A stretch of 64,000 nt of DNA, from the NCBI GenBank assembly GCA_963826695.1, contig CAWGXZ010000004.1:496001-560000 (forward strand), in the 5' to 3' direction. Origin of the DNA: CAWGXZ01 sp963826695. GTDB taxonomy: Bacteria > Pseudomonadota > Gammaproteobacteria > Burkholderiales > Burkholderiaceae_C. Below, piece after piece: positions 28,319-37,613 of the stretch; the stretch's first letter is position 1; every line of letters begins with the position of its first letter. The position numbers and the translations under genes are program-made. The notes under the pieces are model-generated. The model was given only the letters and a program-made list of their open reading frames with translations, ran no database searches and had not been told where the DNA came from.

Positions 28319-29017
28319 ATGCTGCATGTCGCCAAAGCGCGTTTTTCCAAGCTCGACCGGTCGCGGCACGCCGCGCCGCAAGTCTTCGAGCAATTGCGCG
28401 AGCTCATCGTGTCGCTTCAGCTCGAGCCCGGGACGGTGCTTTCCCGCGCCGAGCTTGCCGATCAGTTCGGGCTCAGCCAGACGCCGATCCGCGACGCCCT
28501 AATCAAGCTCAGCGAAGAGGGGCTGGTCGACATCTTTCCGCAGCATGCGACGGTGGTCAGCCGAATCGACGTTGCCGCTGCGCAACAGGTCCACTTCCTG
28601 CGCAGCGCGGTCGAACTCGAAGTGGTGCGGGCGCTGGCCTGCGAACCGGCAGAGGCCGTCCTTCGCGGCCTTCGTGCCCAGATCGACGTCCAGGCCGCGC
28701 TGATCGGCAGTGGCGACTATGGACGGTTCATTGCCGCCGACCAGGAATTTCACCGGCAGATGTACGAAGCCGCGGGCGTCTCGGGCCTCTACGAACTGGT
28801 GCGGCGGATGAGCGGCGATGTCGAACGCATGCGCAGGTTGCACCTGCCGGCAGCCGGCAAGGCCGAGGCCGTCGTGCGCGACCATCGCCGCATCGTCGAC
28901 GCCATGGCCAAGGGCGAACCCGGCCAGGCCCAGGATCGGCTGCGCGAACATCTTTCAGGAACCCTGGCGATGGCCGACGAGATTGCCAGCCGGCATCCGG
29001 CGTTTTTCGCATCGTGA
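28319..29017 (+). CDS. GntR-family transcriptional regulator (FCD subfamily)
   Basis: 232 residues. The winged-helix domain covers about 20-85 (QVFEQLRELIVSLQLEPGTVLS, LADQFGLSQTPIRDALIKL, EEGLVDIFPQHATVVS). The FCD ligand domain follows, with metal-type residues in ADQEFHRQMYEAAG, VVRDHRRIVDAMAKG and LREHLSG. FadR/VanR-type proteins of this class usually bind a carboxylate and release DNA. The ATG is almost at the predicted transcription start, so the message may be leaderless. The likely targets are the three operators described here, including its own promoter. Confidence 0.93.
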   Translation: MLHVAKARFSKLDRSRHAAPQVFEQLRELIVSLQLEPGTVLSRAELADQFGLSQTPIRDALIKLSEEGLVDIFPQHATVVSRIDVAAAQQVHFLRSAVELEVVRALACEPAEAVLRGLRAQIDVQAALIGSGDYGRFIAADQEFHRQMYEAAGVSGLYELVRRMSGDVERMRRLHLPAAGKAEAVVRDHRRIVDAMAKGEPGQAQDRLREHLSGTLAMADEIASRHPAFFAS

Positions 29018-29138
29018 GGGTGGCGGCTCGGCATGCACCGCCGCAGGACGGGGGTCGAGCGGGAAATCCCGTCTTGTCCGGCAAGCCGCTTTGCATACGC
29101 TCGCGCCGTTTGCTGCCCAGTCTTTGAAAGCGGATGCC

Positions 29139-29585
29139 ATGGCCACGACGAAGCTCGCCGTTCTTGCTTGCTCGCTGCTGATCGCGAGCGCCGCGGCGTT
29201 CGCGCAGGCCGCAGCGCCGGAAGCCCTCGAACAGGAATTGCGCGCGCGCATGGTCGCGCTGACTTCGGCAATCCGTGGCGGGATGAGCTATCAGGACTAC
29301 ACCCGGCAGATGCAGGCGCTGACGGCGCTCTTCGAGCGTTACGAGCGCAGCGGCGGCACCACCGCCGAGTTGCGAGACGGCCATACCCTTCTCGTCGAGG
29401 CCCGACAGGCCTGGGATCGCGTGGTCGAGATCCGCAATCGCCGCTTGTCGCAACCGGTCGCCGACCCGGAGACTCGCGCCGCAGAGCGTGCCCGCGAGAA
29501 GGCCGACGAAGGTGTGATCCAGCGTTCGTGGCGACGCGTGATGCGTCAGTTCGAGGGCGACCCGTCGAACCCGCAAACGGAGTAG
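29139..29585 (+). CDS. Small exported protein of unknown function
   Basis: 148 residues. There is a clear signal peptide (MATTKLAVLACSLLIASAAAFAQ, cut after AFA). The mature part is helical and charged, rich in Arg/Glu/Ala (MVALTSAIRGGMSYQDYTRQ, FERYERSGGTT, ARQAWDRVVEIRNRR), and the C-terminus ends in DPSNPQTE. It has no Cys, so it is not a lipoprotein. I do not recognise a family. ATG 29139 is chosen because it begins the signal. It follows the GntR gene on the same strand by 121 bases and need not be co-regulated. Confidence 0.65.
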   Translation: MATTKLAVLACSLLIASAAAFAQAAAPEALEQELRARMVALTSAIRGGMSYQDYTRQMQALTALFERYERSGGTTAELRDGHTLLVEARQAWDRVVEIRNRRLSQPVADPETRAAERAREKADEGVIQRSWRRVMRQFEGDPSNPQTE

Positions 29586-29650
29586 ACCGGCCCGAGGGCG
29601 GGAAGCACTTCCGCCAAGGTTGACCACAGCGGCGTCAGAATGCCCATCGC

Positions 29651-30502
29651 ATGCACCTGCCGCCGCCGCACGCCGAGCTCGTCGGCATCGATTTCAGCTC
29701 GGCGCCGTCACGGCGCAAGCCGGTGGTGCTGGCGTCCGGGCGCCTGGCGTATGCCGGGCTGACGCTCGACGACCTCCGCAGCTTCGATTCGCTTGCCGGC
29801 TTCGGCGACTGGCTCGCGCAGCCGGGCGACTGGCTCGGCGCCTTCGACTTTCCGTTCGGACTGCCGCGCGAGCTGGTCGCCACCCTCGGCTGGCCGCTCG
29901 ATTGGCCGGCGCTGATGCGCCATTACGCGGCGCTCAGCCGCGCCGAGATCCGCAGTACCTTTGCCGCCTTCTGCGCGGCACGGCCGGTCGGCGGCAAGTT
30001 CGCGCACCGCGCCTGCGACGCGCCGGCCGGGTCGTCGCCATCGATGAAGTGGGTCAATCCGCCGGTGGCCTACATGCTGCACGCGGGCGTGCCGCTGCTG
30101 CTCCAGGCCGGCGTGCACATCCCCGGCCTTTGCGACGGCGACCCCCGGCGCGTCGCGCTCGAAGGCTACCCGGGCCTGCTGGCGCGCGAGCTGATCGGCC
30201 GCCGTTCGTACAAGAGCGACACACGCGCCAGGCAGGACGCGCCGCGCCGCGCCGCGCGCGCCGAGCTGGTCGCTGCGCTCGAATCCGGCCGCTCGCGGCT
30301 CGGCCTGCGGCTGCAGCTAAACGCCGCACAGCGCGAGGCGCTGATCGACGACCCCACCGCCGACCGGCTCGACGCGGCGCTCTGCCTGATGCAGGCTGGA
30401 TGGTCCGGCGGGCAGCCGGCCTTCGGCATGCCCGCCGATGTCGACCCGGTCGAGGGCTGGATCGCCACCGCGCCGCACTGTCATGCCGGCACCATCCCAT
30501 GA
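29651..30502 (+). CDS. DUF429 domain protein (predicted RNase H-like nuclease)
   Basis: 283 residues. VGIDFSSAPSRRKPVVL near residue 11 has the conserved Asp of the RNase H-like fold. FDFPFGLPREL near 65, HRACDAPAGSSPSMKWVNPP, LEGYPGLLARELIG with RSYKSD, and DPTADRLDAALCLMQA near 240 are the DUF429 blocks. The activity has been predicted from fold, not shown. It is followed 13 bases later by the glycerophosphodiesterase gene. Confidence 0.88.
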   Translation: MHLPPPHAELVGIDFSSAPSRRKPVVLASGRLAYAGLTLDDLRSFDSLAGFGDWLAQPGDWLGAFDFPFGLPRELVATLGWPLDWPALMRHYAALSRAEIRSTFAAFCAARPVGGKFAHRACDAPAGSSPSMKWVNPPVAYMLHAGVPLLLQAGVHIPGLCDGDPRRVALEGYPGLLARELIGRRSYKSDTRARQDAPRRAARAELVAALESGRSRLGLRLQLNAAQREALIDDPTADRLDAALCLMQAGWSGGQPAFGMPADVDPVEGWIATAPHCHAGTIP

Positions 30503-30515
30503 GCCAGGAGCCTTC

Positions 30516-31619
30516 ATGTCCGTCAACCGCACCCGCGCCGCCTACGCCCTCATGACCGCCATTGCACTTTCCGCCTGCGGCGGCGGCAACGCCGACCCGG
30601 CGCCGCTGCCCGCGAAACTGGTGCTCGGCCACCGGGGCGCATCGGCGCTGCGGCCCGAGCACACGCTGGCCGCCTACCAGCTCGCGATCGAGCAGGGCGC
30701 CGACGCCATCGAACCCGACCTGGTGGCGACCGCCGACGGCATGCTCGTCGCGCGCCATGAAAACGAGATCTCGGGAACGACCAACGTCGCCGACAAGCCC
30801 GAGTTCGCCGCCCGCCGCAAGACGAAGGAGATCGACAGCGTGCCGACGACCGGCTGGTTCACCGAGGACTTCACCCTGGCCGAGCTGAGGACGCTGCGCG
30901 CCAGGGAGCGGATTCCCTCCAACCGCCCGGCCAACACCGCCTTCGACGGCCAGTTCCCGATTCCGACGCTGCAGGAGGTCATCGACCTGGCGCGCGCCAG
31001 GTCGCAGGAGACCGGCCGCACGATCGCCATCTATCCCGAAACCAAGCATCCGAGCCACTTTAAGGCGATCGGCCTGCCGCTGGAAAAGCGCCTGGTCGAC
31101 CAGCTGCATGCCAACGGTTACCGCGGCAAGGGTGCGCCGGTGTTCATCCAGTCCTTCGAGGTCGGCAACCTGAAGGAAATGCGCGCGTTGACCGACCTGC
31201 CGATCGTCCAGCTGCTGTCGGGATCGGGCCGGCCCGATGACTTCCGCCGCAGCGGCGACACGCGAACCTACGCCAGCCTCGCCACACCGGCCGGGCTGCG
31301 CGAGATTGCGACCTACGCCAACGGCATCGGCCCGAGCAAGGAGATGGTGATTGCGCGCAATGCGCAGAACAACCTCGCCGCACCGACGGCGCTGGTCGCC
31401 GATGCGCACGCCGCCGGGCTGCTCGTCCACCCGTACACCTTCCGCCCGGAGAACCCGTTCCTGCCGGCGAACCTGCGCCGTGGCAATGCGGCCTCGCCAA
31501 GCGAGCGCGGCGACATGGCGGCCGAGATCACCGCCTTTCTGCAGGCGGGCGTCGACGGTTTCTTCACCGACGATCCGTCCGTGGGACGGGCGGCGATGGA
31601 CCGGTTTCTCGGTCGCTAA
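30516..31619 (+). CDS. Glycerophosphodiester phosphodiesterase, lipoprotein
   Basis: 367 residues. The N-terminus MSVNRTRAAYALMTAIALSAC ends in a lipobox (LSAC), so the enzyme is probably a periplasmic or outer-membrane lipoprotein. The GDPD TIM barrel shows LGHRGASALRPEHTLAAY (catalytic His), GADAIEPDLVATADG, LVARHENEI and a C-terminal GVDGFFTDDPS. It cleaves deacylated phospholipids to glycerol-3-phosphate plus alcohol. The length, with insertions around RRKTKEIDSVPTTGWFTEDF, matches GlpQ-type enzymes. CAGGAG precedes the ATG. Confidence 0.92.
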   Translation: MSVNRTRAAYALMTAIALSACGGGNADPAPLPAKLVLGHRGASALRPEHTLAAYQLAIEQGADAIEPDLVATADGMLVARHENEISGTTNVADKPEFAARRKTKEIDSVPTTGWFTEDFTLAELRTLRARERIPSNRPANTAFDGQFPIPTLQEVIDLARARSQETGRTIAIYPETKHPSHFKAIGLPLEKRLVDQLHANGYRGKGAPVFIQSFEVGNLKEMRALTDLPIVQLLSGSGRPDDFRRSGDTRTYASLATPAGLREIATYANGIGPSKEMVIARNAQNNLAAPTALVADAHAAGLLVHPYTFRPENPFLPANLRRGNAASPSERGDMAAEITAFLQAGVDGFFTDDPSVGRAAMDRFLGR

Positions 31620-31702
31620 GGTCCGGGAGGGCCCTGCTGCGGACGCGGAGCTCGTGGATTCCAGGGAGGCCTCGAATCGGCATTCATGCCATCATTCCTG
31701 GG

Positions 31703-32479
31703 ATGGACGCGCAACCCTTCACCTTCACGCTGATCGACCGCTCGGCGGGCCATGAGGCCACGCCGGACCGGGTCCCCCTGGGCGAGTTGGCCAGCTTTGT
31801 TGCGGACGTCGAGACATTCCTGCGCGGTGAAAATCGCGATACCGACACGGCCGCGCTCGACGTTGCCGTCAAGGCCGGCTCGTTGGCCATCCAGACGGTT
31901 CCCATGTTGCCGGCGGCCGCGCTCTTGCGGGATCTTCTGGCGCTGCTGAAAGGCGAACTGCTCGACATGCTCGATGTCAGGCGGCGAGACGTCATCGCAA
32001 AGTGGCAAAAGTCCGCACGCGGCTCACCGCTCGTCGCCTATCGCATCAGCGCGCCCTTTCTTCCCCGGCCTGTGGTGGTCGACGTCGATACCGACTACCG
32101 CGTAGACGACGCCGACCAGTGGGTCGCGGTCGAGCGCTACATCCGGGGGGAAATTCTCGATCTCGGCGGCGCAACCCGCGCGAACGCGCATGTGCGTCTG
32201 CCCGACGGCAGCACGTTGAAAGTGAACACCGAACGCAGTGTCCTGCGCGATGAAACGGTCAACAGGCTCTACAAATGCGCCGTGTTGCGGATCAGGGCCC
32301 GGTACAACGTGATGACCCGTCAGCTGCGCGACGCAAGACTGCTCGAGTTCGTCGAGTACGCCCCCACCTTCGACGAGGCGGAGTTGGAGACACTCACCCG
32401 ACGCGGCGCGAAGGCGTGGGAAGCGGTCGACGATGCGACGGCCTGGGTCGATGAACTCCGAGGTGGGGTCGGCAATTGA
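31703..32479 (+). CDS. Uncharacterised protein coupled to a PIN-domain gene
   Basis: 258 residues, no signal or membrane helix. The N-terminal part (FTLIDRSAGHEATPDRVPLG, then ELASFVADVETFLRGEN) and the hydrophobic IQTVPMLPAAALLRDLLALL helix look like a soluble alpha/beta domain. The middle (PRPVVVDVDTDYRVDDADQW, LPDGSTLKVNTERSV) looks beta-rich. I do not recognise a family with certainty. The stop overlaps the TTG start of the PIN gene (TTGA), so the two are made together. An antitoxin or effector-companion role is possible, but the size is large for a type II antitoxin. Confidence 0.7.
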   Translation: MDAQPFTFTLIDRSAGHEATPDRVPLGELASFVADVETFLRGENRDTDTAALDVAVKAGSLAIQTVPMLPAAALLRDLLALLKGELLDMLDVRRRDVIAKWQKSARGSPLVAYRISAPFLPRPVVVDVDTDYRVDDADQWVAVERYIRGEILDLGGATRANAHVRLPDGSTLKVNTERSVLRDETVNRLYKCAVLRIRARYNVMTRQLRDARLLEFVEYAPTFDEAELETLTRRGAKAWEAVDDATAWVDELRGGVGN

Positions 32480-32952
32480 ACAGCGTTCTGGTTGATACGA
32501 GCTTTCTGATCAGCCTCAGCAAACCCACGCTATCCCACCACCACGCAGCCAAGCAGTACTACCGGGAGTGCATCCATCGCCAGGTGCCGATGCTGCTCTC
32601 GACGATCGTGATTGCGGAATTCCAGGTGCGTCAGCCGATCGACGATCTGCCTCTGCGCAACTTCCTGGTCATGCCTTTCAACATCGACCACGCCATGGCC
32701 TGCGGGCTGCTGATCCGCGCGAGTCCGCGGGATGCGGGCGACGACCGTGTCCGCATCAAGGACGACTTCAAGCTGATCGCTCAGTGCGTTTGCGAAGGCG
32801 TGAGCCATTTGCTTTCCGAGGATGCAAGCACGCTCGCCAAGTACCTCTCGCGACTCGGTGAGCAGGGATCGGCGAATACGAAGGTGGTCCTTTTGCAAAG
32901 CGGGTTCGATGCGTCTTGGTTCGAAGGCGGACAGTCACGCTTGATGCCGTAA
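32476..32952 (+). CDS. PIN-domain protein (putative ribonuclease)
   Basis: 158 residues from TTG 32476. PIN acidic residues are visible: VDTSFLI (Asp7), IVIAEFQ (Glu near 48), RVRIKDDFKLIAQC (Asp near 97-98) and LLSEDASTL (Asp near 116). That is the full set for a Mg-dependent ribonuclease. The C-terminal extension GFDASWFEGGQSR is not part of the usual VapC fold. The rare TTG start overlapping the previous stop would keep expression low and dependent on translation of the partner. Confidence 0.75.
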   Translation: MNSVLVDTSFLISLSKPTLSHHHAAKQYYRECIHRQVPMLLSTIVIAEFQVRQPIDDLPLRNFLVMPFNIDHAMACGLLIRASPRDAGDDRVRIKDDFKLIAQCVCEGVSHLLSEDASTLAKYLSRLGEQGSANTKVVLLQSGFDASWFEGGQSRLMP

Positions 32953-33049
32953 GGGCTGTCAACGTGTGCTGAAGCGCTCGACGGCTCGCCTCCCGAACGC
33001 TTCGGCACTCCTTCCCGGACCGCCGACCGAACTCGCTGAGAATTTCCGC

Positions 33050-35614
33050 ATGCCGCTGAGCCAACCGAAATCCGGCGACGCGAGCGTGCCACCGGACCCC
33101 ACACAACCCTCAGCACGCAGCCGCTCGGATTCACTGACCGCCATCGCCGAGGCCTGGTTCGCCGCCCAGGGCTGGCAGCCGTTTGCTTTCCAGCAGGAGG
33201 TCTGGCAGGCGATGGTCGACGGCCGGAGCGGGCTGCTGCACGCCACCACCGGCAGCGGCAAGACCTATGCGGTGTGGCTCGGCGCGCTGTTGCGCGCCCG
33301 TCGACTCGCAGCGCAGGCGACACCGGTGTCGACCACTTCGGCGCCGAAGCCGAGGAAAGCGCAGGGTCCCCCGCTCGGCGTGCTCTGGCTGACGCCGATG
33401 CGTGCGCTGGCCGCCGACACGGCGCGCGCGCTGCGACAACCGCTTGCCGACCTTGCGCCGACCTGGCAGGTCGGCCAGCGAACGGGTGACACGCCGCCTG
33501 CCGAGCGCGCCCGGCAGGACCGGCGCTTTCCGACCGCGCTGGTGACCACGCCCGAATCGCTGTCGCTGATGCTCACCCGCGAGGACGCCGCGGCCGAGCT
33601 CGGCGCGGTGCACACCGTCGTCGTCGACGAGTGGCACGAGCTGATGGGCAACAAGCGGGGCGTGCAGGTGCAGCTGGCACTGGCGCGAATCCGGCGCTGG
33701 AGCCCGGGGCTGCTGGTCTGGGGCCTGAGCGCGACGCTCGGCAACTCGGAAGAGGCCATGCAGGTGCTGCTCGGCAGCGGCGGGGCGGCGCCCGGCCTGC
33801 TGGTGCGCGGCCGCGTCGACAAGACGCTGCTGATCGACACCCTGCTGCCCGACAACCCCGGCCGCTTCTCCTGGGGCGGTCACCTCGGCCAGCAGATGCA
33901 GCGACCGGTGGTTGCCGAGATCGAGCGCTCCTCGACGACGCTGGTTTTCGTCAACATGCGCTCGCAGGCCGAGGCCTGGTACCAGCTGCTGCTCGAGCAG
34001 CGGCCCGAATGGGCCGGGCTGGTGGCGCTGCACCACGGCTCGCTCGACCGCGGGGTGCGCGAATGGGTCGAGCTCGGTCTGAAGGAGGGGCGGCTGAAAG
34101 CCGTCGTCGCAACCTCGTCGCTCGATCTCGGCGTCGACTTCCTGCCGGTCGAGCGCGTGCTGCAGATCGGCTCGGCCAAGGGCATCGCCCGGCTGCTGCA
34201 GCGCGCCGGCCGCAGCGGCCATGCACCGGGCCGGCCGAGCCGGATCACGCTGGTGCCGACCAACACGCTCGAACTCGTCGAGGCGGTCGCCGCACGGCGC
34301 GCCGCGGTCGCCGGCCGCATCGAGAAGCGCGCCACGCCCGACAAGCCGCTCGACGTGCTGGTGCAGCACCTGGTCACCGTGGCGCTAGGCGGTGGCTTCG
34401 TCGCCGACGCGCTGTTCGACGAAGTGCGCACCGCCTGGGCCTACCGCACGCTGACGCGCGCCGAATTCGACTGGACGCTGACCTTCGTCGAGCAGGGCGG
34501 AAGCAGCCTGACCGCCTACCCCGAGTACCACCGCGTGCAGCAGGTCGACGGCGTCTACCGGGTACCCGACCGCGGCATCGGCCGGCGCCACAAGCTGCAG
34601 ATCGGCACCATCGTCTCCGACTCGTCGATGCAGGTGAAGTACCTGAGCGGCGGCCGCATCGGCACGCTCGAAGAAGGCTTCATCTCGCGGCTGCGTGCCG
34701 GCGACTGCTTCATCTTTGCCGGCCGGCTGCTCGAATACGTGCGCACGAAGGAGATGACCGCCTACGTGAAGAAGGCGACCGCCGCCAAGGGCCAGGTGAC
34801 GACCTGGGGCGGGAGCAAGATGCCGCTGTCGAGCGAGCTCGCCGACTCGATGCTCGGCGTCGTCGCCGCTGCCGCGGCCGGCGACTTCAGCGAGCCCGAG
34901 CTGCAGGCCGCGCGGCCGATGCTTTCGACGCAGGCGCAGCTCTCGGCGCTGCCGACGCGCGAGACGCTGCTGATCGAGCGCTTCGTCTCGCGCGAAGGCC
35001 AGCACCTGTTCGTCTATCCGTTCGCCGGACGCTACGTGCACATCGGCCTGGCCAGCCTGCTGGCGTGGCGCTTCGCCAAGGACGCGCCGAACACCTTCAG
35101 CCTGTCGATCAACGACTACGGGCTGGAAATGCTCAGCGCGCTGCCGGTCGATCCGAAGCCGCTGGTCGAGAAGCGTCTGTTCGGCACCGAGCGGCTGCTG
35201 GTCGACGTGCTGGCCAGCCTGAATTCGAGCGAGCTGGCGCGGCGCCGCTTCCGCGAAATCGCCCGCATCGCCGGGCTGATCTTCACCGGCTATCCCGGCG
35301 CCTCGAAAAGCACCCGCCAGCTGCAGGCGTCGAGCAGCCTGTTCTTCGAGGTCTTTCGCCAGTACGACGCGGGCAACCTGCTGCTCGGGCAGGCCGAGGC
35401 CGAGGTGCTCGGCCAGGAGCTGGATGTCGGCCGCCTGTCCGAGACGCTGCAGCGCCTGGCCTCGCTGCGCGTCGAGTTCGTCGACCTCAAGGCGCCGAGC
35501 CCGTTCGCGCTGGCGCTGATGGTCGAGCGCTTCCGCGAGAAGCTGAGCAACGAGAAGCTCTCGGACCGGCTGGCGCGGATCGTCAAGGATGCCGAGCGGG
35601 TGGCGGACCGGTGA
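33050..35614 (+). CDS. Ligase-associated DNA damage response DEXH helicase (Lhr-type)
   Basis: About 854 residues. SF2 motifs: ATTGSGKTYAVW (Walker A), PMRALA, TTPESLSLML, VVDEWHEL (DEWH box), LSATLGN, then RAGRSGHAPG (motif VI). The winged-helix and Lhr-core regions follow (GLEMLSALPVDP, FTGYPGASKSTRQLQASSS). This is the Lhr-like helicase that normally lies next to the exonuclease and ligase, here found 16 kb away at 13651-16640. An upstream GTG at 32966 could add 28 residues; ATG 33050 was preferred because the extra residues look non-conserved. The usual fourth member, a PdeM-like phosphoesterase, is not downstream. Confidence 0.93.
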   Translation: MPLSQPKSGDASVPPDPTQPSARSRSDSLTAIAEAWFAAQGWQPFAFQQEVWQAMVDGRSGLLHATTGSGKTYAVWLGALLRARRLAAQATPVSTTSAPKPRKAQGPPLGVLWLTPMRALAADTARALRQPLADLAPTWQVGQRTGDTPPAERARQDRRFPTALVTTPESLSLMLTREDAAAELGAVHTVVVDEWHELMGNKRGVQVQLALARIRRWSPGLLVWGLSATLGNSEEAMQVLLGSGGAAPGLLVRGRVDKTLLIDTLLPDNPGRFSWGGHLGQQMQRPVVAEIERSSTTLVFVNMRSQAEAWYQLLLEQRPEWAGLVALHHGSLDRGVREWVELGLKEGRLKAVVATSSLDLGVDFLPVERVLQIGSAKGIARLLQRAGRSGHAPGRPSRITLVPTNTLELVEAVAARRAAVAGRIEKRATPDKPLDVLVQHLVTVALGGGFVADALFDEVRTAWAYRTLTRAEFDWTLTFVEQGGSSLTAYPEYHRVQQVDGVYRVPDRGIGRRHKLQIGTIVSDSSMQVKYLSGGRIGTLEEGFISRLRAGDCFIFAGRLLEYVRTKEMTAYVKKATAAKGQVTTWGGSKMPLSSELADSMLGVVAAAAAGDFSEPELQAARPMLSTQAQLSALPTRETLLIERFVSREGQHLFVYPFAGRYVHIGLASLLAWRFAKDAPNTFSLSINDYGLEMLSALPVDPKPLVEKRLFGTERLLVDVLASLNSSELARRRFREIARIAGLIFTGYPGASKSTRQLQASSSLFFEVFRQYDAGNLLLGQAEAEVLGQELDVGRLSETLQRLASLRVEFVDLKAPSPFALALMVERFREKLSNEKLSDRLARIVKDAERVADR

Positions 35615-35737
35615 CGCCCGGGATCGCCAGGCGCCGTGCGGGGCCCGGGCATACCCCACCCTGAAGCGGTTTGCAGCGGGCGCATCATCGAAGCGAGGCC
35701 CGGCAACCCGACACAACCCCTGAAAGGATCTCCCAGC

Positions 35738-36526
<789 letters not shown>

Positions 36527-36590
36527 GCCGGCTGCCGGCGTTCGCACAGAAGCACACAGATTTCAAACGATCAACCCCTCGGAGCCACCG

Positions 36591-37613
36591 ATGAGCCCGT
36601 ACCCCTCCATTTCCAAAACGCAAGTCCTGGCTGCCCCGCTGCGGCGCCTGCGCGGCTCCTCCGTTGCCGCGGTCGCGGCGGCGTGCCTCGGGGTGCCCTT
36701 CGGCGCAGCTGCCCAGCAGGACAAATGGCCGTCGAAGCCGGTGCTGATCGTCGTTGCGTTCTCCCCCGGAGGGACCACCGACATCCTGACGCGTTCGGTC
36801 GCGCAAAAGCTGTCCGGTCAATTCAACCAGCCGTTCGTGATCGACAACAAGCCGGGCGCGGGCGGCAACATCGGCACCGAATTCGTGGTCCGGTCGAAAC
36901 CCGACGGCTACACCTTCATCGTCGACTCGGTGGGCCCGATCGCGATCAACCAGACGCTCTACAAGAACCTTCGCTACGACCCGCTCAAGGACCTCGTCCC
37001 GGTGGTACAGATCGCCGATGTGCCCAATGTGCTGGTGGTTCCGCCGTCGCTGCCGGTCGCCAACTTCGAGCAGTTCGTTGCCTACGCGAAGGCCAGCCCC
37101 GGCAAGCTCAGTTACGGATCGACCGGAATCGGCACCTCGTCGCATCTGTCGAGCTACATGCTGAGCAAGCGCATCGGCGCAGAAACCGTGCATGTGCCCT
37201 ACAAGGGAGCGACGGCGTTGAACGACCTGCTGGCCGGACGCCTCCAGTTCATGTTTGCCACCATTCCATCGGTAATCCAGCACATCAACGCCGGCAAGCT
37301 GAAGGCCATCGCCGTTTCGAGCGAAAAGCCGTCGCGCTCGCTTCCGGGCATCCCGACGGTTGCAGAAAAAGGCTTCCCCGGCTTCGCTGCGGGATCGTGG
37401 TTCGGCTTCTTCGCACCGAAGGGCACGCCCCAGCCGATCCTCGATTCGCTCAACAAGGCGGTCAACGACGCCCTGCCGTCGCTCGAGGCGCAGATGATCC
37501 AGGAGGGTGCCGATCCGATCGGTGGCAGCGCGGCGCAGCTCGGACAGTTCACGCAGCGCGAGTACGAGAAGTGGAAAACAGTCGTTCGCGAATCGGGCGC
37601 CACGGCTGAATGA
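36591..37613 (+). CDS. Bug-family (TctC) substrate-binding protein
   Basis: 340 residues with a long signal region (SSVAAVAAACLGVPFGAAAQ). WPSKPVLIVVAFSPGGTTDI, DNKPGAGGNIGTE, KPDGYTFI, VHVPYKGATALNDLL and FAAGSWFGFFAPKGTPQPI mark a Bug receptor. It lies 64 bases after the class II aldolase gene and overlaps the next gene by four bases (ATGA), which ties ligand capture to the hydroxyacid dehydrogenase. No transporter membrane subunits are present locally. Confidence 0.95.
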   Translation: MSPYPSISKTQVLAAPLRRLRGSSVAAVAAACLGVPFGAAAQQDKWPSKPVLIVVAFSPGGTTDILTRSVAQKLSGQFNQPFVIDNKPGAGGNIGTEFVVRSKPDGYTFIVDSVGPIAINQTLYKNLRYDPLKDLVPVVQIADVPNVLVVPPSLPVANFEQFVAYAKASPGKLSYGSTGIGTSSHLSSYMLSKRIGAETVHVPYKGATALNDLLAGRLQFMFATIPSVIQHINAGKLKAIAVSSEKPSRSLPGIPTVAEKGFPGFAAGSWFGFFAPKGTPQPILDSLNKAVNDALPSLEAQMIQEGADPIGGSAAQLGQFTQREYEKWKTVVRESGATAE

